This document shows positions 8,660 through 16,230 of a DNA stretch of 36,764 nt, piece by piece. Under the pieces are notes generated by a model. That model searched no databases. It saw nothing but the letters and a program-made list of their open reading frames with translations, and was not told the origin of the DNA. How positions within the stretch are numbered: the stretch's first letter is position 1; each line of letters opens with the position of its first letter. Source of the DNA: Yinghuangia soli (GTDB lineage Bacteria > Actinomycetota > Actinomycetes > Streptomycetales > Streptomycetaceae); contig NZ_JAKFHA010000002.1 in NCBI RefSeq assembly GCF_021502675.1, positions 42,399 through 79,162 on the forward strand. Direction: 5' to 3'. Made by a program: the position numbers and the translations under genes.

Positions 8660-9936
8660 GCGGCTCCCACCGGCTCCAGGACCTCGCGGCCGCCCAGGAA
8701 CGGGCGCAGCGCGGCCGGGACCCGCACGGACCCGTCCGCCTGCTGGTGGTTCTCCAGGATCGCCACGATGGTGCGCGGCACCGCGCACAGCGTGCCGTTC
8801 AGCGTCGCCAGCGGGCGGGTGCCGTCGGCGTCGCGCATCCGCACCGCGAGGCGGCGGGCCTGGAACTCGGTGCAGTTCGAGGTCGAGGTGACCTCGCGGT
8901 ACTTGCCCTGGGTCGGGATCCACGCCTCGCAGTCGAACTTGCGCGCGGCCGACGAGCCGAGGTCGCCCGCGGCGGTGTCGATGACCCGGAACGGCAGCTC
9001 CAGCGCGTTCAGGAACTGCTTCTCCCAGTCGAGCAGGCGGCGGTGCTCGGCCGCGGCCTCCTCGGGCGCGGTGAAGACGAACATCTCCACCTTGTCGAAC
9101 TGGTGCACCCGGATGATGCCGCGGGTGTCCTTGCCGTAGGTGCCCGCCTCGCGGCGGAAGCACGGCGAGAACCCGGCGTAGCGCAGCGGCAGCTGCTTGG
9201 CGTCCAGGATTTCGTCCATGTGGTACGCGCCGAGCGGGACCTCGGCGGTGCCGACCAGGTAGTAGTCGTCCTTCTCGAGGTAGAAGACGTTCTCCGCGGC
9301 CTGGCCCAGGAAGCCGGTGCCCTCCATGGCCTTCGGGCGCACCAGGGCGGGCGTGATCATCGGCGTGAAGCCGGCCGCGTTCGCCTGCGCCATCGCCATG
9401 TTGACCAGCGCGAGTTCGAGCATCGCGCCGATGCCGGTCAGGTAGTAGAAGCGCGATCCGGAGACCTTGGCGGCGCGCTCGACGTCGATGGCGCCGAGGA
9501 TCCTGCCCAGCTCGACGTGGTCCTTGGGCTCGAAGCCCTCGGCCGCGAAGTCGCGCGGGGTGCCGACCTCTTCCAGCGTCACGAAGTCGTCCTCGCCGCC
9601 CGGCGGCACGCCGTCCTCGACAACGTTGGACAGCTCCAAGAGCAGCCGCTGCGCCTCGGCGGCGGCGTCGTCCTGCGCGGCGTCCGCGGCCTTGACGTCG
9701 GCGGCCAAGGCCTGGGCGCGCTCGAGCAGCGCGGCGCGCTCCTCGCCCTGCGCCTTCGACACCTGCTTGCCGGTGCTCTTCTGCTCGGAGCGCAGCTGGT
9801 CGAACGCGGTCGCCGACGAGCGGCGGCGCTCGTCCGCGGCCAGCAGTGCGTCGACGATGGTCTCGTCCTCACCGCGGGCACGCTGCGAGGCGCGGACGCG
9901 GTCGGGGTCCTCACGGAGCAGTCGCAGGTCGATCAC
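8656..9936 (-). CDS. serS: Seryl-tRNA synthetase
   Basis: This 426-aa class II synthetase charges tRNA-Ser (and tRNA-Sec where present) in the cytoplasm. The N-terminal coiled-coil arm (about residues 25-105, Glu/Ala/Arg-rich) binds the long variable arm of tRNA-Ser. The catalytic core shows [10 protein letters not shown], motif 2 around [15 protein letters not shown], and motif 3 around [11 protein letters not shown]. The GTG at 9936 gives the usual [12 protein letters not shown] start. An upstream ATG at 9990 would add 18 non-family residues. There is no Shine-Dalgarno, but TACTCT lies 6 nt upstream. Its stop overlaps the next gene. Confidence 0.97.
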   Translation of the reverse strand: MIDLRLLREDPDRVRASQRARGEDETIVDALLAADERRRSSATAFDQLRSEQKSTGKQVSKAQGEERAALLERAQALAADVKAADAAQDDAAAEAQRLLLELSNVVEDGVPPGGEDDFVTLEEVGTPRDFAAEGFEPKDHVELGRILGAIDVERAAKVSGSRFYYLTGIGAMLELALVNMAMAQANAAGFTPMITPALVRPKAMEGTGFLGQAAENVFYLEKDDYYLVGTAEVPLGAYHMDEILDAKQLPLRYAGFSPCFRREAGTYGKDTRGIIRVHQFDKVEMFVFTAPEEAAAEHRRLLDWEKQFLNALELPFRVIDTAAGDLGSSAARKFDCEAWIPTQGKYREVTSTSNCTEFQARRLAVRMRDADGTRPLATLNGTLCAVPRTIVAILENHQQADGSVRVPAALRPFLGGREVLEPVGAA

Positions 9937-9942
9937 GCGACC

Positions 9943-9948
9943 AGAGTA
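9943..9948 (-). promoter_or_regulatory. Candidate -10 for leaderless serS transcript
   Basis: TACTCT (minus strand) lies 6 nt before the GTG at 9936, which has no ribosome site. No T-box or other leader structure was recognised in the 71-nt divergent gap. Confidence 0.4.
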
Positions 9949-10007
9949 CCGGGCAGACTCCAGTACTTTTCCGGGCCGCACGGCGATCAAGGGGGTATCA
10001 AGGGGGA

Positions 10008-10751
10008 GTGCACAGCCTTTTCCGCGCTCCGGTGTTCGCGCCCCGGCCCGCCGCGCTCTGGTACACCGCCGCCGTCGCGGCCGCCGCGGCGGTGTTCGGC
10101 ACGCTGCTGCTGCTCGTGGTGTTCGGCTGGGACATGCTGTTCCGGGTCGACGCGCGGGTCGCGCGGGACCTGCACGAGTGGCTCGTGGACAGCCCGGCGA
10201 CGACCCGGACCATCCGGATCCTCAGCGACTGGGTGTGGGATCCCAACACGTTCCGGCTGCTGACATTGGCCTTGGCGGTCGCGCTGTGGGCGGCCGGGAA
10301 CCGGCGGGTCGCGATGTGGGCGGCCGCGGTCATGGCGCTCGGCGGCCTGTCGGGCGGGCTGTGCAAACTCGCGGTGGCCCGTGAACGGCCCACCTTCGCC
10401 GACCCGGTGGACACCGCTGAGGGCTTTTCCTTCCCGTCCGGGCACGCCCTCAACGGGGTGCTCGGCTGCGGGGTGCTGGTGATCGGGCTGTGGCCGTACC
10501 TGCCGCGCCGGGCCCGGCCCGCGGTGGTCGCGGTCGCGGTGGTGTCGGCCGTGGGGGTCGGGTTCACCCGGATCGCGCTGGGCGTGCACTACCTCAGCGA
10601 CGTGGTCGCCGGATGGGCCCTCGGCATCGTGGTCCTGGGCGTGTTCTGGCTGGCGTTCGAACTGCTGTGGGACCCGGTGGAGGCGGAGATCACGCCGGCC
10701 GCCGGGCCCGTGATCGACCTGGGCCGTCCGGAAGACCGTCCGCCTGGGTAA
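10008..10751 (+). CDS. PAP2-family membrane phosphatase
   Basis: This 247-aa integral membrane protein has about six helices and the three phosphatidic-acid-phosphatase motifs. They are KLAVARERP (K-x6-RP), FPSGH, and [12 protein letters not shown], which fits SR-x5-H-x3-D with Thr for Ser. All catalytic residues are present. It likely dephosphorylates lipid phosphates such as phosphatidate or polyprenyl pyrophosphate on the outer membrane face. The GTG at 10008 is the only sensible start, although the purine-rich AAGGGGGA sits very close to it; a second AAGGGGG lies 12 nt upstream. The following PAP2-DAGK gene starts 11 nt after its stop, so the two are likely co-transcribed. Confidence 0.85.
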   Translation: MHSLFRAPVFAPRPAALWYTAAVAAAAAVFGTLLLLVVFGWDMLFRVDARVARDLHEWLVDSPATTRTIRILSDWVWDPNTFRLLTLALAVALWAAGNRRVAMWAAAVMALGGLSGGLCKLAVARERPTFADPVDTAEGFSFPSGHALNGVLGCGVLVIGLWPYLPRRARPAVVAVAVVSAVGVGFTRIALGVHYLSDVVAGWALGIVVLGVFWLAFELLWDPVEAEITPAAGPVIDLGRPEDRPPG

Positions 10752-10762
10752 GAATTGCGCCC

Positions 10763-12571
10763 ATGCTCACCACGGAGGCAGGACGGTTCCTGCGGCGGAT
10801 CGCCCTGCCCTTGGCGGCGACGGTGCTGGTGGTGGCCGGACTCGGCCTGCTGGTGACGCGCGCCCTCGACGGCGTATGGCCGGTATCCGCCGAGGACGGC
10901 CTGGTCCGCACCTTCGCCGACCACCGCTCGGACCTGTGGGACGCGGTCTCCCGCGTCCTGTCGGTCGCCTCCGGCGCACCCGCGGTGATCGCCGGCACGC
11001 TGATCGCGGCGGGGCTCGCGCTGGCCGCGTACCGGTCCTGGCGCGCCCCGCTGTTCCTGGTCGGCACGGTCGCCGCGCAGACCCTCGTGTACCTGCTGGT
11101 CCGGATGTGGGTGGACCGCGACCGGCCGGCGGTGCCGCGGCTCGACGACCTCCCCGGCGACGGGAGTTACTACTCGGGGCACACCGGCGCCGCGCTCGCG
11201 CTGTACGGCGGCATCGCGGTGTTGCTGTCCCGGCAGCTGACCGGACGCGTGGGCGTGTGGGTGTGGCGCGTGCTCTGCCTGCTCGTCCCGCTGGCCGTCG
11301 GACTGTCCCGCATCTACCGCGGCGACAACCACCCCAGCGACGTGCTGGCCGCGTTCGTGTCGGCCGCCGCGGTGCTGGCGATCATGGACGCCGCGGTGCT
11401 GTCCCCGAAGTCGGTGTGGGGCGGCCCGGGCGGCAACCCGCGGCACTACGCCCACGGGCGGATGCCTCGCGCCGCGCTCGTGGTCAACCCGATCAAGCTG
11501 GACTCCGCGGACGACCGGGCCCGCATCGACCGGATCATGTCCGAGGCGGGCTGGGCGCCGCCGCTGTGGCTGGAGACCACCGTCGAGGACCCGGGCGCCG
11601 GGGTGACCCGAAAGGCCCTGGCCGAGGGCGTCGACCTGGTCGTGGTGGCGGGCGGCGACGGCACGGTGCGCGAGTGCGCGGGCGCGCTGGCCGGCACCGG
11701 GGTCCCGCTGGCGGTGGTGCCGTCCGGCACCGGCAACCTGCTGGCCCGCAACCTCGGGCTGCCGATCGACCTCGCGGACGCGGTGCACGTCGCGGTGCAC
11801 GGCCGCGACCGGCACATCGACCTGGGCGGCATCGCGCCGGACGAGCCGGACGGCGAATGGCGCTACTTCACCGCGATGGCCGGCATCGGCCTGGACGCGG
11901 CGATGGTCGCGGACGCCCCGGACGCGCTGAAGAAGAAGGTCGGCTGGCCCGCGTACGCGGTCTCCGCCGGGCGGCATCTGCGCGATGCGCGCATGCGGGT
12001 CACGCTGCGCATCGACGACGGGCCGCCCATCAAGCGCCGGGCCCGCATGGTGCTGGTCGGCAATGTCGGCGCGCTGCAGGCCGGCATGCAGCTGCTGCCC
12101 GGCGCCGAACCGGACGACGGGCTGCTGGACGTCGTGGTGTTCGCGCCGTACGGCATGACCGGGTGGGCGCACGCGACGGTCCGCGTCATAGGGCGCCGGC
12201 GCCGCGATGTGCCGGACGTCCCGCCGCGGCAGCGCCGTTGGCGGCCGATCGAGCACTTCACCGGGCGCTCGGTCGAGGTGGAGACGGCCCGCCCGGAGCC
12301 GCGCGAGCTGGACGGCGACCCGATCGGGCCGGGCACCCGGCTGTCGGTGCGGGTGCGTCCTGGAGCGCTGGTCGTGCGGGTGCCGGACGGCCGGGTGGCG
12401 GTGCGCCCGGAGGCCCGGGCCGAGCCGTTCCCGGTGGCCCTCGATGTCGTGGAGGTCGGCCCCGCGGGGCTCGCGCTCCCGGCCGAGGCTGCAGCGGGCG
12501 GCGGAACGGCCGAGGCGGGGCCTTGGGCTGACGGCGGGTCAGCGCCGCGCCACGATCACAAAAACATCTGA
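10763..12571 (+). CDS. PAP2 - diacylglycerol kinase fusion protein
   Basis: This is a 602-aa fusion. Residues 1-220 are a PAP2-like membrane domain of about six helices. Residues ~235-540 are a soluble DAGK/sphingosine-kinase-type catalytic domain with VVVAGGDGTVRECAGAL, VPSGTGNLLARNLGLP and the C-terminal beta domain (LPGAEPDDGLLDVVVFAP). The pair of opposing activities, phosphatase and lipid kinase, is a known actinobacterial fusion. Here the PAP2 part is odd. Motif 1 has Arg for Lys (RMWVDRDRP), motif 2 is YSGH, and motif 3 reads SRIYRGDNHPSD. Anchoring on SR and D puts Asn in the position of the nucleophilic His. The kinase is probably active; the phosphatase domain is doubtful. The start has no clear ribosome site. 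Confidence 0.88.
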   Translation: MLTTEAGRFLRRIALPLAATVLVVAGLGLLVTRALDGVWPVSAEDGLVRTFADHRSDLWDAVSRVLSVASGAPAVIAGTLIAAGLALAAYRSWRAPLFLVGTVAAQTLVYLLVRMWVDRDRPAVPRLDDLPGDGSYYSGHTGAALALYGGIAVLLSRQLTGRVGVWVWRVLCLLVPLAVGLSRIYRGDNHPSDVLAAFVSAAAVLAIMDAAVLSPKSVWGGPGGNPRHYAHGRMPRAALVVNPIKLDSADDRARIDRIMSEAGWAPPLWLETTVEDPGAGVTRKALAEGVDLVVVAGGDGTVRECAGALAGTGVPLAVVPSGTGNLLARNLGLPIDLADAVHVAVHGRDRHIDLGGIAPDEPDGEWRYFTAMAGIGLDAAMVADAPDALKKKVGWPAYAVSAGRHLRDARMRVTLRIDDGPPIKRRARMVLVGNVGALQAGMQLLPGAEPDDGLLDVVVFAPYGMTGWAHATVRVIGRRRRDVPDVPPRQRRWRPIEHFTGRSVEVETARPEPRELDGDPIGPGTRLSVRVRPGALVVRVPDGRVAVRPEARAEPFPVALDVVEVGPAGLALPAEAAAGGGTAEAGPWADGGSAPRHDHKNI

Positions 12572-12624
12572 AAATCGGACAAATCGCCTCCTGGTTGTGT
12601 CACGGTGGAGCCCGGTTGACCCAC

Positions 12625-12658
12625 GGGCGGCCGACGGTCGATCGGCGGTCGGCCGCCC
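12625..12658. promoter_or_regulatory. 11-bp inverted repeat upstream of the deacetylase
   Basis: GGGCGGCCGAC (12625-12635) pairs with GTCGGCCGCCC (12648-12658) across a 12-nt loop. It lies 54 nt after the fusion-gene stop and 31 nt before the deacetylase start. It could be the terminator of the lipid operon or a leader hairpin. Confidence 0.5.
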
Positions 12659-12689
12659 GACCGCGCTCCGACCAGCCAGGAGGAAGCCT

Positions 12690-13565
12690 GTGCCGGATGT
12701 CCGAGGCTCCCGCGCAAACCGCGTCCGCAACGCCGTCGCCCTGATCGCCGTGCTCGCCCTGACCGCGATCGGCTGCGCGTCCGGCGGCGGGAGGCACACC
12801 GGAACCGGCTCCCCGGCGCCGACCGGGCGACCGTCCTCACCCGGCCCGCAGGCCGCACCCGACCCGCACCTGGGGCGCGGCGTACCGCCCGCGGCCGCTC
12901 CCGCGGCGCCCGAGGCCCCGGTGCCGCCCCAGGCCGGACCCCCGCCGGCCGCGGCACCGCCCGCGGTCTCCGACGCCCTCGTCCGCTCCACCGCGGGATC
13001 GGGCAAGAAGGTCGCGCTGACCTTCGACGACGGCCCGGACCCGCTCTGGACCCCGCAAGTCCTCGCCCTGCTCGACGAGTACGGCGCCAAGGCAACCTTC
13101 TGCGTGGTCGGCGAGCAGGCCCGCGCCCACCCTGGGCTGCTCCGCCGGATCGTCGCCAAGGGGCACCGCCTCTGCGACCACTCGGAGAGCCACGACCAGG
13201 CCATCTCCAAGCTGCCCGAGGACCGGCTGCGCAACCAGATCACCGGCGCCCGCGATGCGATACTCGCCGCCCTGCCCGGCGTCGAGATCGCCTGGTTCCG
13301 CGCACCCGGCGGCGACTGGTCGTCCAAGGTGCGCGCCACCGCGGCCGGCTACGGCATGAAGCCGCTCGACTGGACCGTGGACAGCCGCGACTGGGAGCGC
13401 CAAGGCCCCGACAAGATCCTCGCCAACGTGAAACGCGGACTCCGGCCCGGCGGCGTGGTCCTCATGCACGACTCGGGCGGCGAACGCGCGCAGACCGTCG
13501 CCGCACTGCGCAGACTCCTGCCCTGGCTGGTCGCGCAGGGCTACAGCTTCGACTTCCCGGCCTGA
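12690..13565 (+). CDS. Lipoprotein polysaccharide deacetylase (NodB domain)
   Basis: This is a 291-aa exported protein. A signal sequence ends in TAIGC, a lipobox with Ala at -3, so it is probably lipidated on Cys. A Pro/Ala-rich linker (about 35-100) precedes a NodB/CE4 domain. The CE4 motifs are TFDDGPDP, the zinc His pair in HSESH, RAPGGDW, LDWTVDSRDW and VVLMHDS. It should remove N-acetyl groups from a cell-surface polysaccharide such as peptidoglycan or chitin-like glycan. The GTG at 12690 has an excellent AGGAGG 6 nt upstream. It converges with pheA, 28 nt away. Confidence 0.92.
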   Translation: MPDVRGSRANRVRNAVALIAVLALTAIGCASGGGRHTGTGSPAPTGRPSSPGPQAAPDPHLGRGVPPAAAPAAPEAPVPPQAGPPPAAAPPAVSDALVRSTAGSGKKVALTFDDGPDPLWTPQVLALLDEYGAKATFCVVGEQARAHPGLLRRIVAKGHRLCDHSESHDQAISKLPEDRLRNQITGARDAILAALPGVEIAWFRAPGGDWSSKVRATAAGYGMKPLDWTVDSRDWERQGPDKILANVKRGLRPGGVVLMHDSGGERAQTVAALRRLLPWLVAQGYSFDFPA

Positions 13566-13593
13566 CCGCCGCCCCGGGGCCGCGGCCGGCCGG

Positions 13594-14541
13594 TCACACC
13601 TCGCCGCGCCGGCAGCGGTCCAGCCACTGCGCCGCGTTCTCGAACTCCGGGTCCGACGTACCGCGGCGCACCTGCGGCCGCACGCCGTCGGCCCGCGGGT
13701 ACGACCCGAGGAACCGCACCGCCGCGCACACCCGGCGCAGCCCCATCAGCGCCTCGCCCACCCGGGCGTCGCCGATGTGGCCTTCGGCCTCGATCGCGAA
13801 GAAGTAGTGCCCCAGGCCGTCGCCGGTCGGCCGCGACTGGATGTGGTCGAGGTTCACGCCCCGGACCGCGAACTCCTGCAGGATCTCCAGCAGCGCACCG
13901 GCGTGGTCGTCCACGATGAACGCCACCACCGACGTACGGTCCGCCCCGGTCGGCGCCGCGACGGCCCCGGGCCGGCGCACCTGCACGAACCGTGTGACCG
14001 CACCCTCGACGTCGTGGATGTCCGTGACCAGCGGCACCAGCCCGTACCGGGCCGCCGCGAACTCGCCGGCCAGCGCCGCGTCGTAGCGGCCCTCCTGGAC
14101 CAGCCGCGCGGCATCCGCGTTCGACGCCGACGAGAACCAGTGCGCATCCGGCAGATTCGCCGCCAGCCAGCGCCGCACCTGCGGCTGCGCATGCGAGTGG
14201 CTGGACACCGTCTTGATGTCCTCGATCGCGGTCCCCGGCCGCACCAGCAGCGCGAACGAGATCGGCAGCAGGATCTCCCGCTCGATCACCAGCGGTTCCC
14301 CGGTGGCCAGCTCGTCGAGCGTCACCGATACGGACCCCTCGACGGAGTTCTCCAGCGGCACCACCGCTGTATCCGCCTCACCCCGCCGCACCGCATCCAA
14401 CGCCGCCGGCACCGACGCCAACGGGATGGCCTCGGCCGCCTCGGCCCCCGGAATCGTCCGCAACGCGGCCTCGGTAAAGGTCCCCTCGGGCCCCAGATAG
14501 GTCCACCGAGGATTCCCGACCGAAACGCCAGACGCAGCCAT
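13594..14541 (-). CDS. pheA: Prephenate dehydratase
   Basis: This 315-aa monofunctional enzyme converts prephenate to phenylpyruvate in phenylalanine synthesis. The N-terminal catalytic domain (about 12-190) carries YLGPEGTFTEAAL, VPLENSVEGSV and the TRF motif (GAVTRFVQV). The C-terminal ACT domain (about 205-285) has the GALLEILQEFAVRGVNLDHIQSRP region with the ESRP-like (QSRP) phenylalanine-binding site, which implies feedback inhibition. There is no chorismate mutase domain. The ATG at 14541 is chosen because it gives the normal short N-terminus and because TAGAGT stands exactly 7 nt before it; the frame remains open to 14727 with non-conserved sequence. Confidence 0.95.
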   Translation of the reverse strand: MAASGVSVGNPRWTYLGPEGTFTEAALRTIPGAEAAEAIPLASVPAALDAVRRGEADTAVVPLENSVEGSVSVTLDELATGEPLVIEREILLPISFALLVRPGTAIEDIKTVSSHSHAQPQVRRWLAANLPDAHWFSSASNADAARLVQEGRYDAALAGEFAAARYGLVPLVTDIHDVEGAVTRFVQVRRPGAVAAPTGADRTSVVAFIVDDHAGALLEILQEFAVRGVNLDHIQSRPTGDGLGHYFFAIEAEGHIGDARVGEALMGLRRVCAAVRFLGSYPRADGVRPQVRRGTSDPEFENAAQWLDRCRRGEV

Positions 14542-14548
14542 AGCGCCA

Positions 14549-14554
14549 ACTCTA
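14549..14554 (-). promoter_or_regulatory. Candidate -10 for leaderless pheA transcript
   Basis: TAGAGT (minus strand) lies 7 nt before the ATG at 14541, which has no Shine-Dalgarno. Confidence 0.5.
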
Positions 14555-14832
14555 GCCCGCCCACCTCCCCCTCCCAGCCGCCCCACAATCACCCCCGTAC
14601 GCCGCCCCTTGTCCTGGACCCGACCCCCCGGCCCGCCCTCCCCACCCCCCTTGAGTGAGGCCGAGTCCGAAGACTGTTGCCGCAAGCGCCAGGCCCACGG
14701 CTCTGACGGCGTCAGGGTTCGGTGCATGCCGTGGCGAGGCCCGTGCCGGTCCGGCTCGCTGCGGTTGCGTCGTCTTCACATCGGCGGTCGCCCCACGGTG
14801 GGGCGTTGCGTCGGCTCGGCCTTCTCGGCGCG

Positions 14833-14838
14833 TAGCGT
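14833..14838 (+). promoter_or_regulatory. Candidate -10 for leaderless ABC permease transcript
   Basis: TAGCGT lies 6 nt before the ATG at 14845, which has no Shine-Dalgarno. Confidence 0.45.
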
Positions 14839-14844
14839 CGCCGC

Positions 14845-15627
14845 ATGAGTGACCGCGTCACCGTCGCCGCATCCCTGCTCCCCGTCACGCCGGTGCTCGG
14901 TGCGGTGATCGCCGTCCTGCTGCTCGCCGCCATCCTCGTCGCGGCGCTGGCGCACCTCGGCCATGGGCGTGCCGTCCTCACCGCCGGGGTGCGGGCCGGG
15001 CTTCAACTGCTCGTGGTCTCCGCGGTCATCACCCAGGTGGTCGACCGGTGGTGGGCGACGCTCCTCTTCGTCCTCCTCATGTACGCAGTGGCCACCTCCA
15101 CCGCCGCAGGCCGCATCGCCGGCACGCGCTTCCATCGCTGGGCCGCGGTCCCCATCCTCACCGCCACACTCCCGGTCCTCGGCCTGCTCGCCGCGACCCG
15201 GCTCCTTCCGTCCGACGGCCTCGTCGTCATCCCCATCGCGGGCATCCTGCTCGGCGGCGCGCTGACCGCCACCGTGCTCGCCGGCCGCCGCGCCCTCGAA
15301 GAACTCGACGTGCGGCGCGGCGAGGTGGAAGCCGCCCTCGCGCTCGGCTTCCCCGACCGCGAAGCCCGTCTGGAGATCTGCCGCCCGGCAGCCGCCGGAG
15401 CGCTGATCCCGGCGCTGGACCAGACGCGTACCGTCGGCCTGGTCACCCTCCCCGGCGCGTTCGTCGGAATGCTGCTGGGCGGCGCCTCGCCGGTCGACGC
15501 CGGTGCCGTCCAACTCTTCGTGCTGATCGCCCTCCTGGCCGTGCAGGCCGCAGCCATCGCCGTGGTGCTCGAACTCGTGGCCCGCGGTCGGCTTGCACGG
15601 GCTGTGTCCAATGAAGGTACAAGCTAG
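14845..15627 (+). CDS. FetB/UPF0014-family ABC permease
   Basis: This 260-aa integral membrane protein of about six to seven helices belongs to the FetB/YbbM (UPF0014) family. Family features are GRAVLTAGVRAGLQLLVVSAV near the N-terminus, AGRRALEELDVRRGEVEAALALG in the cytoplasmic loop, and QTRTVGLVTLPGAFVGMLLGG. In E. coli, FetB pairs with the ATPase FetA and is linked to iron export and stress. No ATPase gene is adjacent here, so a partner would have to be encoded elsewhere. It sits between pheA and the type VII-like cassette. The substrate is not certain. Confidence 0.85.
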   Translation: MSDRVTVAASLLPVTPVLGAVIAVLLLAAILVAALAHLGHGRAVLTAGVRAGLQLLVVSAVITQVVDRWWATLLFVLLMYAVATSTAAGRIAGTRFHRWAAVPILTATLPVLGLLAATRLLPSDGLVVIPIAGILLGGALTATVLAGRRALEELDVRRGEVEAALALGFPDREARLEICRPAAAGALIPALDQTRTVGLVTLPGAFVGMLLGGASPVDAGAVQLFVLIALLAVQAAAIAVVLELVARGRLARAVSNEGTS

Positions 15628-15637
15628 GCGAATTCCG

Positions 15638-15870
15638 GTGGAAAGCCTGTGCACAGTCCTGTGGAAAACCTGGGTGCTACCGGAGAACTCCTGTGGACAA
15701 ACCTTGAGTTCCTCAGTCTTTCCAGTGAATCCCCGGGCAACCGACCGGTCTGTGCGGTCGGTTCGGCTTAACGTCGTGCACAGGCCACTCGTCCGGAGCA
15801 GTCCTCCGGGCCCGCAGGCCGAGACTGTCGTACACAAGCATGCCTGCCATCCCGCCTGACGTTTTCCACC
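15638..15870. other. Cluster of DnaA-box-like sequences
   Basis: In this intergenic stretch, TGTGGACAA (15692-15700) is an exact complement of the streptomycete DnaA box TTGTCCACA. TGTGGAAAA (15660-15668) differs at one position. Weaker matches are GGTGGAAAG (15638-15646), TGTGCACAG (15648-15656), TCGTGCACA (15774-15782), TCGTACACA (15828-15836) and TTTTCCACC (15862-15870). Streptomycete DnaA binds tandem loose boxes, and clusters outside oriC that influence initiation are known in S. coelicolor. It is not oriC, since dnaA and dnaN are absent. Confidence 0.5.
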
Positions 15871-15911
15871 GCCGAAACCGCCCTCCGGTTCGGCCTGCCG
15901 AGGAGCCGCCG

Positions 15912-16205
15912 ATGCGTGCCGATCCCGCCGTCCTGCGTGCCGCCTCGGCCGGTGCCCGGGAGATCGCCGCCGACCTGCCGCGGCTGACCGACCGGGTCGC
16001 CGAGAGCGCCCGGGCGGCTGCTGCCGGATGCCCCGGCTTCGCCACCGCCGCCGCACTCGTCGACGTGGCAACCGCCTGGCAGGCCCGCCTTGTTGCGGCC
16101 GGCGGCTCCTTCGCGCGCACTGCCGACAACCTCGCCGCGACCGCGCAGCGCGACGAGCAGACCGACCGTACGGCCGCCGCGGCATTCGACGCCGCGGGCG
16201 GCTGA
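15912..16205 (+). CDS. EspC/WXG100-like small protein, putative type VII secretion target
   Basis: This is a 97-aa all-helical, Ala-rich protein opening with MRADPAVLRAAS and no signal peptide. Length, the two predicted helices joined near residues 38-44 (GCPGF) and a Trp at residue 56 fit the EspC-like / 'type VII secretion target' group seen beside DUF1023 hydrolases. No C-terminal YxxxD/E signal is present, since the protein has no Tyr. GAGGAG 6 nt before the ATG at 15912 fixes the start. The hydrolase gene follows 25 nt downstream. The role is inferred as a partner or chaperone-like co-secreted subunit of the hydrolase. Confidence 0.65.
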   Translation: MRADPAVLRAASAGAREIAADLPRLTDRVAESARAAAAGCPGFATAAALVDVATAWQARLVAAGGSFARTADNLAATAQRDEQTDRTAAAAFDAAGG

Positions 16206-16230
16206 CCGCGGTGCGGAAAGGCGGGCCGCC

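Larger units (their letters stand above)
14542..14844. other. Divergent intergenic region, pheA / ABC permease
   Basis: This 303-bp gap is rich in C-tracts near pheA. It contains the two candidate leaderless -10 elements at its ends and a 17-bp palindrome, CGCCCCACGGTGGGGCG, at 14789-14805, about 40 nt before the permease start. No coding potential was recognised. Confidence 0.5.

Noticed and set aside
9937-10007. A T-box riboswitch before serS
   Set aside because: The gap is 71 nt and has no T-box sequence or room for the structure.
14542-14727. A longer pheA start
   Set aside because: The added residues are low complexity. The usual family start and a -10 at 7 nt support 14541.
15638-15870. 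The chromosomal origin oriC
   Set aside because: dnaA and dnaN are not adjacent, and only two good DnaA boxes are present; oriC of streptomycetes has many more.
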